Shown piece after piece: positions 6,829 to 13,196 of a stretch of 18,244 nucleotides of DNA. Each line of letters starts with the position of its first letter. Position 1 is the stretch's first letter. Source of the DNA: Anaerolineae bacterium (GTDB lineage: Bacteria; Chloroflexota; Anaerolineae; JAFGEY01); assembly GCA_016931365.1 (NCBI GenBank), contig JAFGEY010000319.1, positions 1 to 18,244 on the forward strand, written 5' to 3'. Below the pieces are notes generated by a model. That model made no database searches. It was given only the letters and a program-made list of their open reading frames with translations, and had not been told where the DNA came from. The position numbers were made by a program, and so were the translations under genes.

Positions 6829-7742
6829 TGGGCCAAGTTGTTGAATTCTTTATGGAGTTCTTTGCCGGAGCGCTGGTGACCTTTATCGCCATGTGGTTCG
6901 TAGCGCCCATCGTTCTTTTCCTTTTGCGCCTGATCGGCCTCTACACCGTCGTGCAGGAGGGTACCTGCCAGGTCTTTGTGTTGTTCGGCAAAGTCATCGG
7001 CATCTTGAACGAGCCGGGCCTGCACTGGCTGCCCGTGCACCTGGGCCTCAACGCATTTCTGGTGAACTGGCTGGGCAACCGGCGGGTGCTGGATATGCGC
7101 CTCGACCAACAATACCTGCGCAGCAACCCCGTCAACTCGGAAGAGGGCGCGCCGATGGGCGTGGGCATCTGGTACGAGATGTACATCAGCGATCCGGTGG
7201 CCTACCTGTTCAAGAACGCCGACCCGCGCGGATCGCTGGCGGCCAACGTCAGTAACGCCGTGGTGCGCTCGTTGAGCAACCTGCCGCTGGATCAGATGCT
7301 CGTCGATCGCCACGCAATGAGCCGCACCGTGCGCCAGGAGGTCTCGCCGCGCTCGCACGAATGGGGCTACAGACTCGGCTCGGTTTACATCCGCAAGGTT
7401 CACTTTCGTGACATCGGCATGATCCAGCAGATCGAAGCCAAAGTGGTCAACCGTCTGCGGCAGGTAACCTCGGCGATCAAACAGGATGGGGCCAACCAGG
7501 TCAACATCATCACCAGCACCGCCGAACGGCAGGCCGCCGTCGAGTTCGCCAAAGCTGCGGCCATCCGCCCGCGCATCGTCGGCCAGGCCATGCAGACCAT
7601 CGCCGCCGACCCCGAAGTGGCCGCCGCGATGTTTGAGATTTTGGAGACCCAAAAAATCCTGGAGGGCAAGGGACAGCTTACCCTGGTGCCGCCGCGCAGC
7701 GAATTGCTCAACCAACTGTTGGCCGCGCGCAAGGCAGAGTGA
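6828..7742 (+). CDS. Membrane-anchored SPFH (stomatin-like) protein 2
   Basis: A 304-residue stomatin-like protein. It has a longer hydrophobic N-terminus than its partner (about 8-38, possibly a membrane hairpin). The classic stomatin opening follows: YTVVQEGTCQVFVLFGK at 39-55, then NEPGLHWLP at 61-69. The SPFH core continues to about 215, and a short Ala-rich helical tail follows. The C-terminus (GQAMQTIAADPEVAA, then GQLTLVPP) resembles the end of slipins. The ATG overlaps the stop of SPFH protein 1 by one base, with GGGAGG 7 nt upstream inside the previous gene. It is followed by a strong hairpin and a third SPFH-type gene. It probably pairs with protein 1 in one membrane complex. Confidence 0.9.
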   Translation: MGQVVEFFMEFFAGALVTFIAMWFVAPIVLFLLRLIGLYTVVQEGTCQVFVLFGKVIGILNEPGLHWLPVHLGLNAFLVNWLGNRRVLDMRLDQQYLRSNPVNSEEGAPMGVGIWYEMYISDPVAYLFKNADPRGSLAANVSNAVVRSLSNLPLDQMLVDRHAMSRTVRQEVSPRSHEWGYRLGSVYIRKVHFRDIGMIQQIEAKVVNRLRQVTSAIKQDGANQVNIITSTAERQAAVEFAKAAAIRPRIVGQAMQTIAADPEVAAAMFEILETQKILEGKGQLTLVPPRSELLNQLLAARKAE

Positions 7743-7748
7743 TCGGTC

Positions 7749-7776
7749 AGGGCGCACACGCCGCCGTGTGCGCCCT
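7749..7776 (+). other. Perfect 12-bp stem, 4-nt loop hairpin between SPFH genes 2 and 3
   Basis: AGGGCGCACACG (7749-7760) and CGTGTGCGCCCT (7765-7776) are exact reverse complements around a CCGC loop. It starts 7 nt after the SPFH-2 stop and ends 14 nt before the GGAGG of the next gene. No U-run follows, so it is not a canonical terminator. It could be a transcript-stabilising or processing stem that sets the ratio of membrane to soluble SPFH protein, or a copy of a palindromic repeat. Confidence 0.85.
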
Positions 7777-7801
7777 AAGGGCGGTTGATTGGAGGCCGAA
7801 T

Positions 7802-8575
7802 GTGGAAAGCGTGACGCCCGATACACAGTCCGCCGCAGATGAGGCGCGCCAATGGCAGATCAAATGGGGCACGCCGGGTCTTGTGAGCACAGAGCATGCC
7901 CAGGTGCGCGCCTATGGTCATCTCGATATCCACGTGATCGCCCCACAGCAATTGGCGGCCTGTTTGAACGTGCAGGACGGACAAGAGTTGGTTCAAACGG
8001 CCCGCAGTCGCTTGAAAGAAATGGCCGTGCAAGCGCTGCAAGCAGCATTGGATGAACAAGATTTGCTCTCTTTTCCCGATCATGTTGGCTCGCTCGCGCC
8101 CGAATATATCGAGCAGGTGATGGCCTGCGCGAGCGCGGCCTTGCAAACGCAACTGGCCGCGATGGGCCTCGAGCTTGGCGCGTTTGTCATTGAAGGCAAC
8201 TCGTACCAACATCAACTTGAGCACTCTGATCTGATAACGGGGGGCGATGACTGCGCTGGCTGTCGCGCTATCAGGAGACAACTGGGACTGGAGACGCCCT
8301 CCGAATCGCCCCCGCCGGGTCTAGGCTCTGTGCCAGCATTGGGGATCAAGATGGAGGAGCTGATGATGCAGACAATGTCACAACCCACAGGTGCTCCGCC
8401 GTCGCCTGCCAGCCTATACCCTGACCAGATGACGCCCGCGCAGGTGGCGGCCCATTTGCAGATCGCCGAGGCAGATGTGCTTCAACTCATCGAATCCGAC
8501 CAACTCAAGAGCATCAAGATCGGCTCGCAGCACCGCATCTCCAAAGCGCAGCTAGAGGAATACTTGCGATCGTAA
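7802..8575 (+). CDS. Soluble SPFH-like (YdjI/virion-core-type) protein fused to a C-terminal excisionase-type helix-turn-helix
   Basis: A 257-residue protein without membrane segment. Residues 18-138 resemble the soluble SPFH-like family typified by YdjI: IKWGTPG, then VRAYGHLDIHV, a helical middle, then AAMGLELGAFVIEGNSY. Residues 151-154 are CAGC, a lone CxxC rather than the zinc ribbon often seen after this domain. Residues 165-205 are a Pro/Ser-rich linker. Residues 209-256 are a helix-turn-helix of the excisionase/MerR-like type: MTPAQVAAHLQI, then LKSIKIGSQHRISKAQLEEYL. The start is GTG at 7802, because GGAGG (7791-7795) lies 6 nt upstream; the GTG at 7739 overlapping the previous stop has no such site. 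It could carry a membrane or SPFH-assembly signal to DNA. The domains are well supported; the role is inferred. The next gene begins 16 nt downstream. Confidence 0.83.
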   Translation: MESVTPDTQSAADEARQWQIKWGTPGLVSTEHAQVRAYGHLDIHVIAPQQLAACLNVQDGQELVQTARSRLKEMAVQALQAALDEQDLLSFPDHVGSLAPEYIEQVMACASAALQTQLAAMGLELGAFVIEGNSYQHQLEHSDLITGGDDCAGCRAIRRQLGLETPSESPPPGLGSVPALGIKMEELMMQTMSQPTGAPPSPASLYPDQMTPAQVAAHLQIAEADVLQLIESDQLKSIKIGSQHRISKAQLEEYLRS

Positions 8576-8591
8576 CACCCGAGGAGGCCCC

Positions 8592-10595
8592 ATGCAACGT
8601 CAATATTTGATTGGCCTGCTTTTCATATCGCTCGTGTTGGCTGTTGGCTGCGGACCGGCGACTGTGCTGCCAGCCACTCGAGTGGCCACAGCAACCCCGC
8701 AAACTGCCCCGACGATGGCTGCTGAGATTGCCGCCACGCCGACCAGCAGACCGCCGGCAACCCCGCCAGCCGCGCCAACGGCCACCATCGCTGCCACGCC
8801 GATCAGCGCGCCGACAGCGGCCGCAACCCCGGCAGCCGTTCAGGAACGATGGACCTCCTACACCAATCCCAACGTGATCAGTGCCGTGGCCCTGGATCAG
8901 CAAGGCGTCTTGTGGGCAGGCGGGTCTGGCGGCGTCATCGCGTTCAACCTCGCCAGCCACGAGCATACGCTCTACACCGTAGAAGATGGGTTGGCTGGCA
9001 ACATGGTCAAGGATATTGCCGTGGGTCAAGACGGCGCGGTCTGGTTCGCTGCTTTTGGCAGCGGCGTCTCGTGCTTTGATGGGGAAACGTGGACGACCTA
9101 CACCCGCGCCGATGGGTTGGCCAGCGATTGGGTGCAAACCATCGCCGTGGCTGCCGACGGAGCGATCTGGTTCGGCACCTATTATGAGGGCGTCTCGCGC
9201 TTTGACGGGAAAACATGGACGACCTTTACCGCCGCTGATGGGTTGGCCGACGACGGAGTGATGGATATCGCTGCTGCCCCCGACGGTACACTCTGGTTCG
9301 CCACGGCCTATGGCGGCATCTCGCGCCTCGATGGGGAAACCTGGACCACCTACACCCAGGCAGATGGCCTGGCAGACGACATCGTCCAGGCCATCGCCGT
9401 ATCGCCGGCCGGCGACATAGTCTGGTTGGGTACGCTCAACGGCCTGATGCGCTTTGACGGTCAATGGACGACCTATACTACCGTCGACGGCTTGGCTGAC
9501 AATGCCATCGAAGCTTTGGTCGTCGCCCCGGATGGCGCGCTGTGGCTGGCCGGCCAGGGTTACGTTCAGCGCTACGACGGACAGGAATGGACATCCTACC
9601 CGGATCGCGCGCCGATCAGCCCCCGTGACATAGTCATTGCCCTCGATGGCACGCCCTGGATAGCCAGCGAAGACAGCGGGCTGGTTTACGATGATATGGG
9701 CGAATGGGTTCCGCAGCGATTCGCGGCGGCATTGATCAGCAACGTCGCCATGTCCGTCGCCGTGGCCCCGGACGGGCGCGTCTGGTGTGGCGCGCACGGC
9801 GGCCTCTCTGTCCTTGAAGGCGGTGAGTGGACGGTCTACAACAGCACCGAATACTTGCCCGGCGAGCTGATTTTTGCCGTCATCCCTGCAACCGATGGCG
9901 CAGTCTGGGTGGCGACGGATGGGGGCGTCTCGCGCATTGACACCACCTCGACCGTCTACCGCAGCGATGATGGCTTGGCGAGCGATTACGTGCGGGCTGC
10001 CGCGCAGGCACCCGATGGATCGCTCTGGTTTGGCACTGATAACGGCCTCTCGCGCTATGACGGCGTTGCCTGGACATCTTATACCGACGCAGATGGCCTG
10101 CCGGCCGAAGAGATCAGCGCTTTGGCGGTGGATGCGGACGGCACAGTCTGGGCCGGCACGCGCGGCGGCGGCCTGGCGCAGTTCACCGGCGAGGCCACCA
10201 TCATCCACGACTCAGCCAACGGCTTGCCCAGTGACAATGTCCAGGCGGTTGCCGCGGCAGGCAATACAGTGTGGGTAGGGACGGATATGGGCACCTCGCG
10301 TTTTGACGGCCAGATCTGGACAAACTATACAACGTCCGACGGACTGGCTGGCGGCGACGTGCGGGCCATAGCCGTGGCGGCGGACGGCGTGGTGTGGTTC
10401 GGCACGACAGCGGGCCTTTCCCGCTTTGATGGGATAACCTGGACGACCTACACGACCCGCCACGGCCTGCCCGACAATTTTGTCGCCGCACTGGCGCTGG
10501 CCCCCGATGGCTCGCTGTGGATTGGCACCGGCGACTGGCTGGGTGGTCCGGCAGCCACCGGCGGTGGGCTCGGACACCTTGAGCCGGTGCCATGA
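8592..10595 (+). CDS. Lipoprotein with 14 two-component-regulator-type propeller repeats
   Basis: A 667-residue predicted lipoprotein with signal peptide and lipobox LAVGC (Cys20). A Thr/Ala/Pro stalk follows (about 25-80). From about residue 85 there are 14 copies of a ~40-residue repeat of the pattern DGxxWFGTxxGxSRFDGxxWTxYTxxDGLxxxxV. I count 14 strands of the APDGxxW type, enough for two seven-bladed beta-propellers. This is the Reg_prop arrangement of hybrid two-component sensors of carbohydrates, but here there is no Y_Y_Y, kinase or transmembrane segment after it, so the protein is only the extracytoplasmic part. The ATG has GAGGAGG 4 nt upstream. It is the last gene of the SPFH block and ends before a strong terminator. 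It may bind a glycan or act as a scaffold for a membrane SPFH assembly. Confidence 0.88.
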   Translation: MQRQYLIGLLFISLVLAVGCGPATVLPATRVATATPQTAPTMAAEIAATPTSRPPATPPAAPTATIAATPISAPTAAATPAAVQERWTSYTNPNVISAVALDQQGVLWAGGSGGVIAFNLASHEHTLYTVEDGLAGNMVKDIAVGQDGAVWFAAFGSGVSCFDGETWTTYTRADGLASDWVQTIAVAADGAIWFGTYYEGVSRFDGKTWTTFTAADGLADDGVMDIAAAPDGTLWFATAYGGISRLDGETWTTYTQADGLADDIVQAIAVSPAGDIVWLGTLNGLMRFDGQWTTYTTVDGLADNAIEALVVAPDGALWLAGQGYVQRYDGQEWTSYPDRAPISPRDIVIALDGTPWIASEDSGLVYDDMGEWVPQRFAAALISNVAMSVAVAPDGRVWCGAHGGLSVLEGGEWTVYNSTEYLPGELIFAVIPATDGAVWVATDGGVSRIDTTSTVYRSDDGLASDYVRAAAQAPDGSLWFGTDNGLSRYDGVAWTSYTDADGLPAEEISALAVDADGTVWAGTRGGGLAQFTGEATIIHDSANGLPSDNVQAVAAAGNTVWVGTDMGTSRFDGQIWTNYTTSDGLAGGDVRAIAVAADGVVWFGTTAGLSRFDGITWTTYTTRHGLPDNFVAALALAPDGSLWIGTGDWLGGPAATGGGLGHLEPVP

Positions 10596-10713
10596 CAAAA
10601 TGGATTGGCTAGATCGGCGGGCTGTGGGGCAAACATGGGTTCCCCCATCGCAAGGAGCAGCGACTTGCAGTTCCACAAAAGTTGGGATGTCGTTTGTTTT
10701 GTGCCGCAAACAA

Positions 10714-10751
10714 AAAACCCCCTGAACATCTTGAGATGTTCAGGGGGTTTT
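10714..10751. terminator. Bidirectional rho-independent terminator
   Basis: A perfect 17-bp stem (AAAACCCCCTGAACATC against its complement) closes a TTGA loop. It is flanked by A-rich sequence on the left and T4 on the right. It lies between the end of the propeller lipoprotein gene (10595) and the end of the convergent small membrane protein gene (10767) and can serve both. The 170-nt gap shows nothing else apart from weak small stems near 10635-10648. Confidence 0.93.
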
Positions 10752-10766
10752 ACAAAGGAAAATGAA

Positions 10767-10943
10767 TTATTGACTCGGCTCTAGCTCGTCAGACTGCGCA
10801 ATCACCAAGACCAGGTCTTCGATCGCCAGATCGGCTCTTTTGGCCATATGCAGCATCGCCATCAGCATAATGCCCAGGTTACTACCGATAAAGATGCCCA
10901 ACATTAGAATTCCAAAAATGATCCATGCGCTTTGTCCCCACAT
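10767..10943 (-). CDS. Small single-span membrane protein, 58 residues, unknown function
   Basis: A short protein beginning MWGQSAWIIFGILMLGI. A hydrophobic, Gly-rich segment (about 7-34) is followed by a positively charged turn (AKRAD) and an acidic tail ending DELEPSQ. I do not recognise a family. Two in-frame ATGs are available, at 10949 and 10943. AAGGAG at 10951-10956 is only 1 nt from the first but 7 nt from the second, so I chose 10943. The gene has its own near-consensus promoter and shares a strong terminator with the convergent lipoprotein gene, so it is a deliberate transcription unit rather than a chance frame. It could be a regulator of a membrane complex or a toxin-like peptide; neither is shown. 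Confidence 0.75.
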   Translation of the reverse strand: MWGQSAWIIFGILMLGIFIGSNLGIMLMAMLHMAKRADLAIEDLVLVIAQSDELEPSQ

Positions 10944-10975
10944 ACTCATTCTCCTTTAAAGTTGTCTTTGATTCC

Positions 10976-11004
10976 ATTATACGCCAATTTGCAGGCTGTG
11001 TCGA
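10976..11004 (-). promoter_or_regulatory. Near-consensus promoter of the small membrane protein gene
   Basis: On the - strand TCGACA (10999-11004, five of six matches to TTGACA) lies 17 nt upstream of a perfect TATAAT (10976-10981). The start codon lies 32 nt further downstream, with AAGGAG between. This is the best sigma-70-type promoter in the window. Confidence 0.8.
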
Positions 11005-11044
11005 GTAGGTCTGAGTAAATTTTGCGTAAATTTTATGCGGAATG

Positions 11045-11078
11045 ACCTGGGGCAGGACCAACTCGAGTTGCACCAGGT
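11045..11078. promoter_or_regulatory. Nested palindrome, candidate operator in the divergent intergenic region
   Basis: A perfect 12-bp palindrome CAACTCGAGTTG (11059-11070) lies within an outer inverted repeat ACCTGG (11045-11050) / CCAGGT (11073-11078). It lies between the divergent promoters of the small membrane protein and the oxidoreductase genes. Two GTAAATTTT direct repeats occur just to its left (about 11020-11040). The layout suits binding of a dimeric regulator, but no regulator gene is adjacent. Confidence 0.5.
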
Positions 11079-11174
11079 ACTCCTTGGAGCAAGTAGGTCC
11101 CGATTTTGTCCAAATTTTCACCAAGGGTTGAACGATCACGCCAGATAGGCGTTGATAAGATTTTTGACAAATGG

Positions 11175-11183
11175 TGGTATAAT
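11175..11183 (+). promoter_or_regulatory. Extended -10 promoter upstream of the oxidoreductase gene
   Basis: TGG directly followed by a perfect TATAAT (11178-11183) forms an extended -10 element. A TTGATA (11152-11157) lies 20 nt upstream, too far for a standard -35, and a perfect TTGACA (11164-11169) is only 8 nt away, too near. Transcription would start near 11190, leaving a leader of about 86 nt that contains two GGGCATTG direct repeats. Confidence 0.55.
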
Positions 11184-11275
11184 GGGCATTGTAACCTCTT
11201 GGGCATTGATTCTGACATATTGCCCTAATTCTATCCCAACTTTTATCAAGTCCCAGCTTAATAACGGAGGAAATT

Positions 11276-12256
11276 ATGCATACTGTACGCATTGGCGTGA
11301 TCGGTGTAGGAGTGATGGGCGAACGGCACTGCCGCGTCTGTGCCAACTTGCCCAAGGTCGAACTGGTTGGTGTGGCTGATCTGGACGCCGAGCGCGGTCA
11401 ACGGGTCGCGGCCGAGTATGATACCGCCTATCTGTCAGACTATAGGGCGCTGCTGCCTCAAATCGATGCAGTAACCATCGCTGCATCGACGCCAGCGCAC
11501 TATGCCCTGGCCCGTGCTTGCTTGGAAGCAGACAAGCACGTGTTGGTCGAAAAACCAATCACTGAAACCGTCGAACAGGCCCAACAATTGGTCGAGCTGG
11601 CTGACAAGCGCGGTTTGGTCCTTCAGGTAGGGCTCATTGAACGCTTTAACCCGGCATTTACGGAACTCAAAAACGTGCTCGAAGATTTGCAGATCATCGC
11701 CATCAATATGCGCCGCCTCAGCCCCTTTGATACCAGCAACACCGATGTAGACGTGATTCGCGATTTGATGATCCACGATCTGGACCTGGTTACTCACTTG
11801 GTCCATCAAGATTTGATCGGCCTGGCCTGTTGGGGGCGCACCATTCACACCGGCGCGATCGATCATGCCGTAGCTTCGATGTCGTTTGAAAACGGCCCTA
11901 TCGCTACGATCATCGCCTCACGGGTGACGGAGCACAAAGTGCGTGCGGTTGAGATCATCGCCGACGGCGCATACGTCGAGGCGGACCTGCTCAACAAAAC
12001 AGTGCTTGTTCACCGCCGGACATTTCCCCAATTTATCGATAATCATCACGTGACCAAGTACCGTCAGGAAAGTGTGATCGAGCGCATCCATGTGCCTATG
12101 TCCGAACCATTAATGCTAGAGTTGCGCCACTTTGCTGACTGCGTCCGTCAGGGAAGGCCCAGCGAGGTGAGCGGATATGATGGGCTCCGGGCACTCAATT
12201 TGGCCGAAACCGTGGCCTCGTCGATTGAAATGCCAGCCTGCCGGTTGCGCGATTAG
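11276..12256 (+). CDS. Gfo/Idh/MocA-family NAD(P)-dependent oxidoreductase
   Basis: A 326-residue sugar-type dehydrogenase. The Rossmann fold opens with IGVIGVGVMGERH (GxGxxG at 10-15). EKP at 92-94 is the conserved motif whose lysine sits at the active site. The C-terminal half has the DLMIHDLDLV stretch (163-172), placing a His at 167 where family members keep a catalytic histidine. VGLIERFNPAF (118-128) and DLMIHD recall UDP-N-acetylglucosamine 3-dehydrogenases (GnnA/WlbA type), so a nucleotide-sugar substrate is the best guess but not proven. The ATG has GGAGG 5 nt upstream and an extended -10 promoter about 90 nt upstream. It is the first gene of a + strand run that continues with an alpha/beta hydrolase 55 nt downstream. 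Confidence 0.9.
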   Translation: MHTVRIGVIGVGVMGERHCRVCANLPKVELVGVADLDAERGQRVAAEYDTAYLSDYRALLPQIDAVTIAASTPAHYALARACLEADKHVLVEKPITETVEQAQQLVELADKRGLVLQVGLIERFNPAFTELKNVLEDLQIIAINMRRLSPFDTSNTDVDVIRDLMIHDLDLVTHLVHQDLIGLACWGRTIHTGAIDHAVASMSFENGPIATIIASRVTEHKVRAVEIIADGAYVEADLLNKTVLVHRRTFPQFIDNHHVTKYRQESVIERIHVPMSEPLMLELRHFADCVRQGRPSEVSGYDGLRALNLAETVASSIEMPACRLRD

Positions 12257-12311
12257 TGCCTATCCCGCATAAATCGGAACTGAATAGAGCCAGGCTGCAA
12301 GGAGAACAATC

Positions 12312-13154
12312 ATGTCCGTATGGCAATCAGGTAATGTCGCGTCGAACGGCATTCAGATGCATTATATGCGCACCGGCTGCGCCAAACCGCCCATCGTGCT
12401 CGCGCATGGGGTGACAGACGACGGGCTGTGTTGGACGCCGGTGGCTGAGGCGTTGGCGCCGGATTATGATGTGATCATGGTTGACGCGCGCGGTCACGGG
12501 CGCTCAGAGGCAACGGGCAGCGGCTACGATCCAGCGACGCAGGCCACCGATATCCACGGCGTGATCACCGGACTGGGGCTACACAAGCCCCTGTTGTTGG
12601 GGCACTCGATGGGCGCGATCACCGTGCTCGCGCTGGCCGGGCTGTATCCAGACACGCCGCGTGCGGTTCTGCTGGAAGATCCACCAGCCTTTTGGCTGCC
12701 TGCCCAACCCACGCCGCCGCGCCGCAGTCAGGACGGCCAGGCTGGCCCTGCTGCCTGGCTCAATCAACTCAAAGGCAAAACCCGCGAGCAGCTCATCGCC
12801 GAAGCGCGCGTCCAGAATCCGGCCTGGTCGGAGGCCGAGCTTGGTCCGTGGGCCGATGCCAAGCTGCTCTTTAGCCCCACCGCCGTATTGAACATTTTTG
12901 GCTCAAACACGCTGGCCGCCATTGACTGGCCAGCCACCCTGCAATGCATCACCTGCTCAACGTTGGCGATCATGGCCGATCCGGAACGGAGCGCAGCACT
13001 CAGGCCGGATGGTCTCAAGGCACTGCAATCGTATGTGCCGCAACTTGAAGCGGTGCACATTGCTGGAGCCGGTCACAATATCCGCCGCGAGCAGTTCGCC
13101 CGTTATATGGAGGTCGTGCGCAGCTTCCTGGATAGAGTAGCAGCAGTAGCATAG
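12312..13154 (+). CDS. Alpha/beta-fold hydrolase
   Basis: A 280-residue cytoplasmic alpha/beta hydrolase. The oxyanion motif is AHGVTDDG (31-38) and the nucleophile elbow LGHSMG gives Ser99. Asp223 in MADPER and His255 in GAGHNIRRE complete a plausible triad. Residues 123-195 form a helical cap containing a Pro/Arg/Gln-rich stretch. Family members act as esterases, lactonases, C-C hydrolases or haloalkane dehalogenases; nothing seen picks among them. The start follows AAGGAGA with a suitable 7-nt gap. Neighbours on the same strand deal with sugars, so hydrolysis of a lactone or sugar ester is possible. No terminator is visible before the next gene, 42 nt downstream. Confidence 0.9.
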   Translation: MSVWQSGNVASNGIQMHYMRTGCAKPPIVLAHGVTDDGLCWTPVAEALAPDYDVIMVDARGHGRSEATGSGYDPATQATDIHGVITGLGLHKPLLLGHSMGAITVLALAGLYPDTPRAVLLEDPPAFWLPAQPTPPRRSQDGQAGPAAWLNQLKGKTREQLIAEARVQNPAWSEAELGPWADAKLLFSPTAVLNIFGSNTLAAIDWPATLQCITCSTLAIMADPERSAALRPDGLKALQSYVPQLEAVHIAGAGHNIRREQFARYMEVVRSFLDRVAAVA

Positions 13155-13196
13155 TATGATGTACTGCCATTTACTCATTTTTAGAAAGGAATTTGA

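Noticed and set aside
7739..7801. GTG start at 7739 overlapping the SPFH-2 stop
   Set aside because: It would translate through the 12-bp hairpin into a non-conserved leader; GGAGG at 7791 fits the GTG at 7802.
8514..10208. 564-residue open frame on the - strand across the propeller gene
   Set aside because: It is the antisense shadow of repeated GC-rich codons. The + strand frame has a signal peptide, ribosome site and 14 conserved repeats.
11164..11183. Perfect TTGACA and TATAAT as one promoter
   Set aside because: They are only 8 nt apart, far below the 16-18 nt needed. The -10 is read as an extended -10 element instead.
10882..11355. 157-residue - strand frame spanning the divergent intergenic region
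   Set aside because: It overlaps two promoters, the small membrane protein gene and the start of the oxidoreductase, and has no ribosome site or recognisable domain.
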